Shown here: one piece after another, positions 36,756 to 46,458 of the stretch
Layout: each line of letters starts with the position of its first letter
Numbering within the stretch: position 1 is the first letter of the stretch
Assembly (NCBI RefSeq): GCF_002154695.1
Contig: NZ_MTAV01000016.1
Location: 3,731-62,675, forward strand
Source: Nostoc sp. T09
GTDB lineage: Bacteria; Cyanobacteriota; Cyanobacteriia; Cyanobacteriales; Nostocaceae
DNA length: 58,945 nucleotides
Direction: 5' to 3'
Notes under the pieces: generated by a model
Told to the model about the DNA's origin: nothing
The model's database searches: none
What the model saw: the letters and a program-made list of their open reading frames with translations, nothing else
Program-made: the position numbers and the translations under genes

Positions 36756-37865
36756 ATGCGTGTAGTTATTGTCCGTACCATGCAAGAATTCAGCATGGAT
36801 GTCTATGCCGATGGCATTATTTCAGGTCTAAAAACTGTCCGACCTGATTGGGAAATTGTGGATTTAGCACCGCGTAATTTTGATAGAACCAGTTCCTCTT
36901 TTTTTCTAAGAGTTATAAAATATTATGAGCGTTTCTGGCGCTTTCCACGCTTGGTAAAACAACAATCAGCTGATGTTTTTCATATTATCGAACCGGCTGA
37001 AGCTCATATTGTTTACTGGTTACAAAATGCTGCTAAAACTGTTGTTGTCACCTGCCACGACTTAATAAACTTTTACTATTCTGGCAATCTTCAAGGTTCG
37101 GTGCAACTGCCGTTTGTGAGTAAGAATGTGTGGCTGCTGGCTGTAAAAGGCATGAAGTATGCTAATCATATCTTTGCTGTCTCTTGTGTAACAGCTAAGG
37201 ATACCACTCAACTATTAAATATAGAACCAGCCAAAATCTCTGTAACACCTAATGCTGTTGAGCCTATATTTCGACCATTACCTCAATCTGAAATTAGCTC
37301 TTTTTGCCAAAAGCAGGGATCTGACTCTAAAATAACTTACCTACTTAATGTAGGGGCAAATCATCCTCGTAAAAATATTTTTACTATACTTGAATCCTTA
37401 AATATTCTAAAACAAAAAGAGTTATCTATAAAGTTTTGGAAAGTAGGGGCAGACTTTACAGATGAGCAAAAACAATACATTCAAAATCATCAGTTAGAAA
37501 ATTATATTACTTATTTTGGTAAGCCAGATAAGAATACGCTAGTTCAAATATATAATGCTGCTGATATTCTGATAGCACCTTCACTGCATGAAGGATTCGG
37601 CATAACAATTTTAGAAGCTATGGCTTGTGGAACTCCAGTTATTACTTCAAACACCTCAGCCATGCCGGAAGTAGCTGGAGATGCTGCAATTCTAATTAAC
37701 CCCAAAGATCCTCAAGCGATATCAGAAGCAGTACTGCGATTGCACAATGACCCAATATATTATCAAGAATTAGTCGATAAAGGACTGTCAAGAGCCAAGT
37801 TATTTACTTGGGAAAAAACAGCAGAAAAACTGGCAGAGATTTATGAAAAACTGTTGTATTATTAG
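36756..37865 (+). CDS. GT4 family glycosyltransferase (mannosyltransferase-like)
   Basis: 369 residues. VVVTCHDLINFYYSG and VSCVTAKDTTQLL in the acceptor half; LLNVGANHPRKNIFTILESL, YITYFGKPDKNTLVQIYNAA, APSLHEGFGITILEAMACG and TPVITSNTSAMPEVAGDAAI in the donor half. HEGFGITILEAMA is the E-x7-E motif. The AMPEVAGDAAILINP segment is typical of mannosyl- or rhamnosyl-type GT4 proteins. Cytoplasmic, retaining. It lies 36 bases after the previous GT4 gene. Confidence 0.9.
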   Translation: MRVVIVRTMQEFSMDVYADGIISGLKTVRPDWEIVDLAPRNFDRTSSSFFLRVIKYYERFWRFPRLVKQQSADVFHIIEPAEAHIVYWLQNAAKTVVVTCHDLINFYYSGNLQGSVQLPFVSKNVWLLAVKGMKYANHIFAVSCVTAKDTTQLLNIEPAKISVTPNAVEPIFRPLPQSEISSFCQKQGSDSKITYLLNVGANHPRKNIFTILESLNILKQKELSIKFWKVGADFTDEQKQYIQNHQLENYITYFGKPDKNTLVQIYNAADILIAPSLHEGFGITILEAMACGTPVITSNTSAMPEVAGDAAILINPKDPQAISEAVLRLHNDPIYYQELVDKGLSRAKLFTWEKTAEKLAEIYEKLLYY

Positions 37866-37961
37866 TTGTTTTTATTAATAAAGGAGAAATAGGTCAATTG
37901 TGTATATCTTTGATGCCGCTATTTAATTAACACTGTTTATCAAACCATATCTTGATTGCTG

Positions 37962-39209
37962 ATGAAAGTATTAATTTCTGCTTATTCGTGTGAACCGGGA
38001 AAGGGATCTGAGCGTGGTGTAGGGTGGAATGTGGTTCGAGAAGCTGCCAAATACCATGAAGTTTGGGTTTTAACTCGACCTGATGAAAGTAAAGAAGCTA
38101 TTGAAGCAGAACTAGCCTCTAATCCAATTCCTAACTTGCACTTCGTTTATTTTACCTTACCCATCTTAGGTGGACTATGGCGCTTAGGGTCGAATGGCGC
38201 AATGCAAATTCACTACTATCTATGGCAGATACAAGCATACTTTATAGCCCGTAGTTTGCATCGTGAAATTGGCTTTGATGTAGTACATCATGTCACATTT
38301 GTTAAGTATTCTAATCCCAGCTTTCTGTCATTATTGCCCGTTCCCTTTATATGGGGGCCTGTTGGTGGTGGCGAAACTGCTCCAAAAGAGTTTTGGCAGG
38401 ATTTCAACTTCCGTGCTAAAGCTTACGAAACGGCACGGATTTTCACTCGCTCTTTAGGGGAACTCGATCCTTTTGTGCATATGACTGCAAGAAAGAGCGC
38501 TATAGTGAGAGCCACAACTGAAGATACAGCTAAAAGGCTGTATAAAATGGGCGTGAAATATGTCGATATTCTTTCGGAATCAGGTTTACTCGCAGAAGAA
38601 ATCGCTGTACTGAACCAATACCCAATCCCTGCTCAGCAACCTGTAAGGTTTATTAGTATGGGCAGACTTTTGCATTGGAAAGGCTTTCACTTAGGATTAC
38701 GAGCTTTTGCAAAAGCGAACTTAGCTGAAGCAGAATATTGGATTGTTGGGGATGGACCAGAATGGGAGCGACTGAAAAACCTGGCACAAAAGTTAGGAAT
38801 TGCACAAAAAGTGAAATTTTGGGGTAGATTACCTCGCGAAAAGACCTTAGAAAATTTAAAACATTGTCATGTATTAATTCACCCTAGTTTACATGACTCA
38901 GGTGGATGGGTATGCATTGAAGCAATGGCAACAGGCCGTCCAGTCATCTGTTTAGATTTGGGAGGACCAGCACAGCAGGTAACAGCAGATACTGGCTTCA
39001 AAATTGCTGCAATTAATCCGGAGCAAGCAGTTGATGATTTGGCAAAAGCATTGATTACTTTGGCTAAAGATTCAGAACTTCGCATCCGCATGGGACAAGC
39101 AGGACAGAAGTTAGTCAGAGATAGCTATAGTTGGCAAGTTATGGGTAAATGCCTGGCTCAAGTCTACGAAGAAGCTATATCTTTACAAAATCCGAAAGTA
39201 CTTCACTGA
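37962..39209 (+). CDS. GT4 family glycosyltransferase
   Basis: 415 residues from ATG 37962 (the frame opens at TTG 37956). N-terminus VLISAYSCEPGKGSERGVGW, a hallmark of one GT4 subgroup, with HHVTFVKYSNPSFLS and PFIWGPVGGGETAPKEFW. C-terminal half: RFISMGRLLHWKGFHLGLRA, YWIVGDGPEWERL, VKFWGRLPREKTLENL and HPSLHDSGGWVCIEAMATGR, where DSGGWVCIEAMA replaces the usual EGFG motif. Retaining, cytoplasmic; specificity unknown. Confidence 0.9.
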   Translation: MKVLISAYSCEPGKGSERGVGWNVVREAAKYHEVWVLTRPDESKEAIEAELASNPIPNLHFVYFTLPILGGLWRLGSNGAMQIHYYLWQIQAYFIARSLHREIGFDVVHHVTFVKYSNPSFLSLLPVPFIWGPVGGGETAPKEFWQDFNFRAKAYETARIFTRSLGELDPFVHMTARKSAIVRATTEDTAKRLYKMGVKYVDILSESGLLAEEIAVLNQYPIPAQQPVRFISMGRLLHWKGFHLGLRAFAKANLAEAEYWIVGDGPEWERLKNLAQKLGIAQKVKFWGRLPREKTLENLKHCHVLIHPSLHDSGGWVCIEAMATGRPVICLDLGGPAQQVTADTGFKIAAINPEQAVDDLAKALITLAKDSELRIRMGQAGQKLVRDSYSWQVMGKCLAQVYEEAISLQNPKVLH

Positions 39210-39404
39210 ATTGAAGGTTTTTTACCTAAAAACTAATTACTACTAATGCACACTGGCAAAAATAACTGCTCAGGTTGAATCAGCTTAAAAGTTTATAAGA
39301 TACAACTGTTCAAATATTGACAACTAATTACTATCTCTAGTTATTTTTCTGGTAAATATTTTACCTTACGCTAACTATATTGTGAAATATTTGTGAACAG
39401 CAAA

Positions 39405-40505
39405 ATGGAAAAAAAATCAAGGTTTGCAGGGATAGATTTATGCCGTGGTATTGCAGCATACGGTGTTGTTTTATTGCATTCTGGAGATAAAACTTGGTCT
39501 ACTGTAGACCCTTTATCTGCACAGCTTTCATATTTATTTAACTTTCCTGTTCCCTTCTTTTTAGCTACCTCTTTTTATCTCATAATCTGTAGGCGCAATC
39601 CTGATTTTTCATGGAATTATTGGCAAGTTAGATTGCGGCGTATTTTCCTTCCCTATATCATCTGGACAATAGTATTTTTGATTATTAAAACAATAATGTT
39701 CTTAGCATTACATCAGGATAATAAACTAAATGAATTATTTAAAGATCCATTCTCAATAATTTTTTATGGAGGAGCAGCAATACAGTTATATTTTTTACCG
39801 ATTCTGTTAGTAGGAACTTCACTTATAATAGTTGCGTTTTACTTGGATAAAACAAAAATTAATATTAGAGGATTATTTGTTTTAACTTTATTAAGTCTCA
39901 TTTTTTACAATTTACTTATTATAACTAATAATACATTTTTATTAGGACCTAATGTGGCTTTTCAAGGTTTACTAAACCAATTAATTCCTAACCATAATAA
40001 CACTAATGAGTTTTTGAGATTTATTTCCGTAATAACTGCATGGATAGTGAGGTGTATGCCTTACTTCTTTATTGCTACAACATGGAGATTTATTCTTTTT
40101 AAAAGTGACTTTACACTACAATTCTCAAAATTAACAGCCACTACACTAGCATTATTGGTATTTATTATTACTGATTTTTTGAGAAATTGGTTCTTACCTA
40201 TTGGCTTTAGAGAAGTTTTATTAGGATACTCTCTACTAGCGTTTGGCATTGCTTTATCCAATCACTTAAAGGATAACAGTTTTATAAAAGATTTGGGATT
40301 ATGTTCCTTTGGAATTTACTTAATTCACCCTTTAGCAATCAATATTATGGAGATTTTAGTAAAAAGAATACAACCTCATCTTCTAGAAGAGGTAACCATT
40401 CTCTCTCAGATGGTATTTTCTCTACCTAGTTTTTTTATTAGCTGGCTAGCTGTACATTTGCTCATGAAAAATAGTACAATATCCAAATATTTATTTAGTA
40501 CATAA
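39405..40505 (+). CDS. Acyltransferase 3 family membrane protein
   Basis: 366 residues from ATG 39405 (a GTG at 39393 is in frame). About ten membrane helices. The N-terminal signature FAGIDLCRGIAAYGVVLLHSG contains the family's arginine and the catalytic histidine. RRIFLPYIIWTIVFLIIK and LCSFGIYLIHPLAINIM near the end are also typical. Members O-acetylate or succinylate sugars of surface glycans from the cytoplasmic membrane. It could provide the terminal modification read by Wzt, which is inference. AT-rich, with a 195-base gap upstream. Confidence 0.88.
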   Translation: MEKKSRFAGIDLCRGIAAYGVVLLHSGDKTWSTVDPLSAQLSYLFNFPVPFFLATSFYLIICRRNPDFSWNYWQVRLRRIFLPYIIWTIVFLIIKTIMFLALHQDNKLNELFKDPFSIIFYGGAAIQLYFLPILLVGTSLIIVAFYLDKTKINIRGLFVLTLLSLIFYNLLIITNNTFLLGPNVAFQGLLNQLIPNHNNTNEFLRFISVITAWIVRCMPYFFIATTWRFILFKSDFTLQFSKLTATTLALLVFIITDFLRNWFLPIGFREVLLGYSLLAFGIALSNHLKDNSFIKDLGLCSFGIYLIHPLAINIMEILVKRIQPHLLEEVTILSQMVFSLPSFFISWLAVHLLMKNSTISKYLFST

Positions 40506-40558
40506 ACAAATACAGTATCTTTCATTTTCAGTTGCAAATTATTTAATAAAATCATAAT

Positions 40559-41683
40559 ATGCACATTTTAATTGCTGCTTTACACAGGCCTACAAAACCA
40601 ACTGGAGTTTGTAGACATGCTGCAAATCTTGCAAGATGTCTGGCTGATACAGACAAAATTAGCAAAGTAACTTTGGTTTTGGGTTTATGGCAAAAAGATT
40701 ATTTTGAAACTTCTTTTTCTCTAGAATCAGATAAAGTTTCCTTGGTTAGTGTAGATATTAAAAATATGTCCATTACAAGGAATCTTTGGTTTTTATGGGA
40801 TTTACCAAAACTAGCCAAACAACTTCATGCAGATTTAGTGCATCTTGCATTCCCACTTCCGTTTATTCGTCAACTTTTTCCATGCCCTGTAGTAGCTACT
40901 ATCCATGATTTATATCCTTATGAATATCCGGAAAATTTTGGCTATCCTAATGTGCTTTTTAATCAATTATTCTTAGAGCAATGTATTAATAATAGTGATG
41001 GATTATCTTGTGTTTCCCAATATACTGTAGAACGCTTAAAAGAATATTTTTCCCAGATTGAACAGCGAAAAAAACTTAGTGTAATTTATAATTATGTAGA
41101 CTTTAGTCATGTCACTTCTCAAGCACCAAAATCTACTAATACTAGACTACCTTTTTTACTAGCTGTTGCCCAGCATCGCAAAAATAAAAACTTAGATATC
41201 TTAATCAAATCTTATCATCTATTGTTAAAGACTAATCAGATAAAAGATTCAACTCAGTTGATTATTATAGGTAGCACTGGGCCAGAGACGGAGAATATTC
41301 ATAACCAAATCCAAGCACTTTCCTTACAAGATCGTATTCTGCTCATGACATCAATCGATGATCGTGAATTACGTTGGTTGTATGAGAACTGCCAGCTTTT
41401 GGTGGTCCCTTCTTCAACTGAAGGTTTTTGCTTGCCTTTAGCCGAGGCATTATATCTTTCTTGTAGAGTGGTATGCTCTAATATTCCTATATTTAGAGAA
41501 ATTGGAAATAATAACTGCAATTATTTTGAATTACAGGGAGATACTACCCGAAATCTTGCTAATGCTATAACAGATTCTTTATCTGAACCTTATTCTAATC
41601 AGATTATCCCAGAGCAACGTTTTTGCAAGCTAAACACTGCGCATCAATATCTCAATTTTTATGCTAAAATATTAGAATTTTAA
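40559..41683 (+). CDS. GT4 family glycosyltransferase
   Basis: 374 residues. HRPTKPTGVCRHAANLARCL opening (glycine loop for the acceptor), VATIHDLYPYEYPENFGYP, and SDGLSCVSQYTVERLKEYF; C-terminal LLAVAQHRKNKNLDILIKSY, LIIIGSTGPETENI, ILLMTSIDDRELRWLYENCQ, and STEGFCLPLAEALYLSCRVV (EGFCLPLAEAL). The HRKNKN loop matches mannosyltransferase-like GT4 proteins. AT-rich, as its neighbours. It lies 53 bases after the acyltransferase gene. Confidence 0.9.
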   Translation: MHILIAALHRPTKPTGVCRHAANLARCLADTDKISKVTLVLGLWQKDYFETSFSLESDKVSLVSVDIKNMSITRNLWFLWDLPKLAKQLHADLVHLAFPLPFIRQLFPCPVVATIHDLYPYEYPENFGYPNVLFNQLFLEQCINNSDGLSCVSQYTVERLKEYFSQIEQRKKLSVIYNYVDFSHVTSQAPKSTNTRLPFLLAVAQHRKNKNLDILIKSYHLLLKTNQIKDSTQLIIIGSTGPETENIHNQIQALSLQDRILLMTSIDDRELRWLYENCQLLVVPSSTEGFCLPLAEALYLSCRVVCSNIPIFREIGNNNCNYFELQGDTTRNLANAITDSLSEPYSNQIIPEQRFCKLNTAHQYLNFYAKILEF

Positions 41684-41741
41684 ATACTTGCATCAGTCGA
41701 AATTCTGATTTTAATAAAATAAAGTTTCTGGGAAATAATAT

Positions 41742-43169
41742 ATGCATAGTTTTATTGATGAATCAGCAATTTATCAAAAAAAGAAACAAGGCTATGTTAA
41801 AAATATATTTTTAATATTGTTAGCCTTTGCCAGCGCTTTTTACCCTCGCATGATTAGTGCAGTTGGTGCACCCTCAATTATAAATTTTTTACATTTTTTA
41901 ATTGTTCCCGTAGTATTAGGAATTGTAGTAGCTAGTACTCCAACAAGAAATCGATTGCAGATCAGATTTGCGTGGGACATTATAGCCGGCTTACTTTTTT
42001 TCCTGGGAGTAATGCTTGCAAGCGCGCTGTTAAATCATGCGGGATTCATTAACGTAGTCTTAGATTTTATATTATTAACTGAGCCTTTTATGCTATTGTT
42101 AGCGATATCTTGTCTGCCACTATCAATAGCAAGCTGGAAAAAATTAAGATTTTTTCTTTTAGCATCTGCCATTATTAATATAATTTTGGCGATCGCTCAG
42201 TACTTTCTTCTGGTCACAGGTATACTTAAGTATTCTAAATATTCCTTAGCAGATAACGTACAAGGTGTATTCTATTTATCTGGAGCTGGTAATTATGTAT
42301 CTGTTTCAGTTTCAATAAGTGTTGCTTTGTACTATTTTATAAATGCTAAAAGCGCTCCTCTTTGGTGGCGAATGTTTTGTATATTTGCTGCCTTTTATCA
42401 CTTAATAGTTTCTGATTCCAAGCAGATATTGGTAGTCTTTTTACTGGCTTGGATAATTTTGGTACTAACTAAATTTAATGATTTTCGCAAGCTACTCTTA
42501 TACTTCGTAGCTGTAGTTATTGTTGTTGGAGGTTTTTTCTGGGTAATAGAAAATCTAGATATAGAAGCTTTAGCTGCATTCAAACATTGGGCGAATAGAA
42601 CATCAATTTACATTCCTCCTAATGGCGAAGGTTATCAGGCTAAAATAGCAGGAATTAGCATGATCTCTAGTTATTTTCACTCTCCTTTCAATTGGTTGCT
42701 GGGTTTAGGACCTGGTCATACTGTGAGCAGGCTAGGAGGATGGGTATTCCGGGATTATGCATCTATGCTGGCTCCGTTAGGTGTTACAACTCATCCTGTA
42801 ACAGAAGAAATGTGGGCTTATGTAAACTCTAACTGGCTAATTCTAGAATCTTCCTTGTTTATGCCTCTTTTCAGCTGGGCTGGTATTTGGGGAGATTTAG
42901 GCTTTGTTGGTTTAGTAACTTATCTGTATTTGGGGTATATCGTTTGGAGCCGTCTTTGCCGGGACGATTTATGCAAATTGCTAATGCTGACTTTGTTTAT
43001 TTACGGACTGATTATTACTCAAATGGAGGAACCTGGTCAAACAATGACTGTAGCTATTTTGATTGGGTTGCAATGGCATCAACGACAGATAAGTAGGGAA
43101 TCGCTTAATCCTCAAGCACACCAAGAAGTTAATGGTGCGAACCGTCAGCTTTATACCAAGCAGAGTTAA
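41742..43169 (+). CDS. O-antigen polymerase/ligase-like membrane protein (Wzy/WaaL type)
   Basis: 475 residues with about eleven membrane helices (e.g. IINFLHFLIVPVVLGIVVAS, DIIAGLLFFLGVMLASALL, ILVVFLLAWIILVLT). A large loop between the last helices has SSYFHSPFNWLLGLGPGHT and a conserved arginine/tryptophan region, as in the O-antigen ligase/polymerase superfamily. Such proteins either polymerise repeat units on the outer face of the inner membrane (Wzy) or join the glycan to an acceptor (WaaL). Sequence alone does not choose. Last gene of the locus before tRNA-Gln. Confidence 0.82.
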   Translation: MHSFIDESAIYQKKKQGYVKNIFLILLAFASAFYPRMISAVGAPSIINFLHFLIVPVVLGIVVASTPTRNRLQIRFAWDIIAGLLFFLGVMLASALLNHAGFINVVLDFILLTEPFMLLLAISCLPLSIASWKKLRFFLLASAIINIILAIAQYFLLVTGILKYSKYSLADNVQGVFYLSGAGNYVSVSVSISVALYYFINAKSAPLWWRMFCIFAAFYHLIVSDSKQILVVFLLAWIILVLTKFNDFRKLLLYFVAVVIVVGGFFWVIENLDIEALAAFKHWANRTSIYIPPNGEGYQAKIAGISMISSYFHSPFNWLLGLGPGHTVSRLGGWVFRDYASMLAPLGVTTHPVTEEMWAYVNSNWLILESSLFMPLFSWAGIWGDLGFVGLVTYLYLGYIVWSRLCRDDLCKLLMLTLFIYGLIITQMEEPGQTMTVAILIGLQWHQRQISRESLNPQAHQEVNGANRQLYTKQS

Positions 43170-43287
43170 ATTTATTTAGGGTGCTCGCTATCTGGCTATA
43201 AAGCAAAGCAAATAATTCTAATTTTTCTCTCCAAGTACTTGACACTAACCTAGCAGTGGCTGCTATATTATCTAAAGTGCAAATCGT

Positions 43288-43359
43288 TGGGGCGTAGCCA
43301 AGTGGTAAGGCAGCGGGTTTTGGTCCCGCCATCCCTAGGTTCGAATCCTAGCGCCCCAG
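43288..43359 (+). tRNA. tRNA-Gln (anticodon TTG)
   Basis: 72 bases. The acceptor stem TGGGGCG pairs with CGCCCCA. The anticodon arm is GCGGG-TTTTGGT-CCCGC, so the anticodon is TTG. T-arm CTAGGTTCGAATCCTAG. Discriminator G; CCA is not encoded. Confidence 0.97.
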
Positions 43360-44210
43360 TTACTTAGAAAGCTGTGCTATTTCATTATTTCAAAGCCTTC
43401 AAGGCTTTAGTTTATGAGATAAAATAACCAACCTTTTGAGGCATAGCAAAAGAACGCTTTTCTGGACTTTAGTCCGCGTAGACGAAAAGATTTTACGTAA
43501 ACACAGACTTTTAAAATATTTTTAGCAAAAACCCTCCTATACTAACTGCTTTTGAACGAAGATGAGGCAGAGATGTCTGTGTCATTCTGTGGGCGATCGC
43601 ATGGTTCTAAACCAGGGAATTTCTTCGTGCAAACAAAAAATATAGTCCTGGAATTGAATCAAGAGCTTTCATGTATGGGGTCAAAGAGCGCCCCCGTGTG
43701 GTATTAAACACATGCCCAAATAGTTGGTTAATAGTTTGTAATATAAGCTCCGAGACAATATCTGAAAATTACAGTTGTTTGCAAAAATCAGTCTAATGTC
43801 TAAATTTAAGTGTATACTTAAATACTTTTTTAATTTATAGATATTTTATATACTAGTATTATAGTATTTATATGTAAATAATTGCCATTTTCTCCAAAAT
43901 TAGACTCAATATTTTCAAGAATTTCACCAATTTTTCTTGCGTAATGCTACTGTGGTTATAGTAAATTTATTTAAATTAGCTATATTTTATGTATAGCAGC
44001 CTAAGCTAGATATTTGTATTCAGTAAGGTCTTAGTAACAATTATTTACCCCTAATATTGTTTGTACTACATGATTAATTAGTAAATTTATTGGTTTACTA
44101 GGGTGCAGAGAAAAAAAACCTAATTCGGAGCAATCTAACTACCTATACCAAAGATTGAATCGAAGAATTCACCTGTGTAAGGAATATAAGTAGTTTATTT
44201 GACAAATGCT
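43360..44210. other. Long intergenic region upstream of the Wzc-like kinase gene
   Basis: About 850 bases. A hairpin AAAGCCTT/AAGGCTTT at 43392-43408 may end the tRNA transcript. A dispersed-repeat-like CTTTAGTCCGCGTAGACG lies near 43470. No gene is supported. The region next to 44211 should hold the kinase promoter. Confidence 0.5.
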
Positions 44211-46403
44211 ATGCTGAAGTCAGAAAAGTATCCTCACCCGTTGTCACAAGCAAACTTTACCCAATTAAATGATGATGAAGGTGGATTAAATCTAGGTCAA
44301 GTTGGGGCAGTTCTGCGTCGGAGACTATTGTTGATTGGTGGAACCACAGCCTTAGTAGCAACAGCAGCAGTGCTGAAGGCGGAAACAGATCCCCCAGTAT
44401 ATCAAGGCACATTTGATATTTTAACCAAGCCAGTGACTGGTGAGGATAAAGCGCTCGCCAATATTCCCCAAACTCTAAGTAATCAAGCGCCTCCTGAGTC
44501 TACAAAAGACGTTCAGACAACAATCACGGTTTTACAAAGTCCTAGAGTCCTTAATCCTATCGTTGAAAAGCTTCAAGCTCAATACCCAGATCTCACTTAT
44601 GACATACTGGTTTATTACTTAAAGATTTCATCTAGTAAGCCAAACATCTTAAATATTGAATATACCAACTCAGATCAAAAGTTAGTTAGTGATGTATTAA
44701 AACTGCTGGCTGATGCTTATCTGCAATATAGTTTGCAGGAACGGCAATCAGATGTTGAACAGGCTATTAAGTTTGTTAATCAACAAAAACAGCCACTAGT
44801 TAAGGGTCTGAAATACTGGCAAGACCAATTGCGCAATCTGCGGCTTGATAATAACTTGATTGAACCTGCGCAGAAAGCTCAAGAGTTATCTACTCAAATT
44901 GCTACTTTGAGGCAACAGCGAATAGAGAATCGAGTCCAGTTAGAACAAATGGTAGCCAAATATGAAGAATTACAAAAAGAATTAGCTCAAGAGCCTGGTG
45001 AGAGAGCAGGTAATTCTTTGTTGAGTGATAATGCTCGCTACCAAAAGATTCTAGACCAGATCCAGGCAGCAGATATTGCAGCTAAACAACAGTCAGCTGT
45101 GTTTACAGATGAAAACCCAGCAATGGTGACTTTGAGACAAAAGAAAGAGTATTTACTGCCATTGCTGGCTCAGGAAGAGTCCCGAGTCCAAAAAGACTTT
45201 CAAAGCCGTATCCGGGAACTGTCAGCACGTGATAGAGCTTTAGATGAAAAAATCAACAATGGTTATAGTGAAGTTAGAAAGTTAGCAACTATTAGCCGTA
45301 ATTACGACAACATCCAACGAGAATTGCAAATTGCTAACGAGGCACTGACTCAATTTACGACTAAACAACAATCTTTGCAAATTGAGAAAGCCCAAAAGCA
45401 ACAACCTTGGCTTTTACTTGATCCTAAACTAACAAGAGTAAATGAACCTTTGGCTGTCTCAGATAGTGCTAAGCGAAACTTAGCATTGGGTGGTCTTTTG
45501 GGTTTGCTTTTGGGTATAGGAACAGCTTTAGTTGTGGATAAACTTAGCAATATCTTCTACTCTTCTCAAGAACTCAAGGATGCTACAAGGCTACCTTTAC
45601 TGGGAATAGTTCCTTTAAGAAAGGAACTAGAAGTCGCGACAAAAGACAATCTCTCCAGGGGTGTGCAAAATTCAGATGGAGCCTCTTTCTTTGAAGTTTT
45701 TCGCTCTCTTTACACCAATATTCTGCTTTTGGGTTCTGATACACCAATTCGCTCACTTGTAATCAGTTCAGCAGGACAGGGAGATGGCAAATCTACAATT
45801 GCGACGCAGCTAGCGCAAGCAGCAGCAGCGATGGGTCAAAGAGTATTACTTGTGGATGCCAATCTGCGTGCTCCTAGCTTACACAATCGAGTGGGACTCA
45901 TGAACATTCAGGGCTTGACTGATGTGATTTCGCAAGACCTAGATTGGCACAATGTAATTGAGCCATCGCCTTTAGAAGAGAATATGTTTGTGATGCCAGC
46001 CGGGCCGATTCCGCCAGATTCGGTAAGGTTACTTGCCTCTCAGAAAATGCATAATTTAATGGAGGAGCTGCAAGTAAGTTTTGATTTAGTAATTTATGAC
46101 ACCCCCCCTCTTTTAGGGTTTGCAGACGCCTACTTATTAGCAGCTAATACTGATGGTCTTGTACTAGTTGCTGGTTTGGGTAAGCTCAAGCGCACTGCAC
46201 TACAGCAAGCATTGGAACAGATTCAGATCTCTGGAACTCCCCTGTTAGGCTTGATAGCTAATAAGTCTAAGGATGCTGCGCCTGTTTCTTATCAATACTA
46301 TCAACAGTATTACAAGCAGAGCGTGAGTGGTGAAAAAGTAAGTGCAGAAAAAGTCACAGCCAATACTAACTCCTCTTATCTAAGTAAAACTAAGCGAAGT
46401 TAG
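44211..46403 (+). CDS. Polysaccharide co-polymerase / tyrosine autokinase (Wzc-like BY-kinase)
   Basis: 730 residues from ATG 44211 (a TTG 12 bases earlier is possible). Wzz domain with a first membrane helix near residues 36-56, a periplasmic coiled-coil of about 350 residues, and a second helix near 425-445 (LGGLLGLLLGIGTALVV) preceded by the GNVR-type region. Cytoplasmic BY-kinase domain: Walker A SSAGQGDGKST (519-529), Walker A' VLLVDANLR (545-553), Walker B VIYDTPP (627-633). The tail has a tyrosine cluster, SYQYYQQYYK, for autophosphorylation. Family role: controls length and export of exopolysaccharide with a Wza-type outer-membrane channel and Wzb-type phosphatase, neither of which is in the window. 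Confidence 0.93.
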   Translation: MLKSEKYPHPLSQANFTQLNDDEGGLNLGQVGAVLRRRLLLIGGTTALVATAAVLKAETDPPVYQGTFDILTKPVTGEDKALANIPQTLSNQAPPESTKDVQTTITVLQSPRVLNPIVEKLQAQYPDLTYDILVYYLKISSSKPNILNIEYTNSDQKLVSDVLKLLADAYLQYSLQERQSDVEQAIKFVNQQKQPLVKGLKYWQDQLRNLRLDNNLIEPAQKAQELSTQIATLRQQRIENRVQLEQMVAKYEELQKELAQEPGERAGNSLLSDNARYQKILDQIQAADIAAKQQSAVFTDENPAMVTLRQKKEYLLPLLAQEESRVQKDFQSRIRELSARDRALDEKINNGYSEVRKLATISRNYDNIQRELQIANEALTQFTTKQQSLQIEKAQKQQPWLLLDPKLTRVNEPLAVSDSAKRNLALGGLLGLLLGIGTALVVDKLSNIFYSSQELKDATRLPLLGIVPLRKELEVATKDNLSRGVQNSDGASFFEVFRSLYTNILLLGSDTPIRSLVISSAGQGDGKSTIATQLAQAAAAMGQRVLLVDANLRAPSLHNRVGLMNIQGLTDVISQDLDWHNVIEPSPLEENMFVMPAGPIPPDSVRLLASQKMHNLMEELQVSFDLVIYDTPPLLGFADAYLLAANTDGLVLVAGLGKLKRTALQQALEQIQISGTPLLGLIANKSKDAAPVSYQYYQQYYKQSVSGEKVSAEKVTANTNSSYLSKTKRS

Positions 46404-46410
46404 TGTTAAT

Positions 46411-46440
46411 AAAGGGTAATTTTATTAACAATTACCCTTT
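46411..46440. terminator. Hairpin between convergent genes
   Basis: AAAGGGTAAT (46411-46420) pairs exactly with ATTACCCTTT (46431-46440) around a 10-base loop. It sits eight bases after the kinase stop, between two convergent genes, and could end both transcripts. T-tracts are short. Confidence 0.6.
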
Positions 46441-46458
46441 ACTAATTGCCAAATGCTA

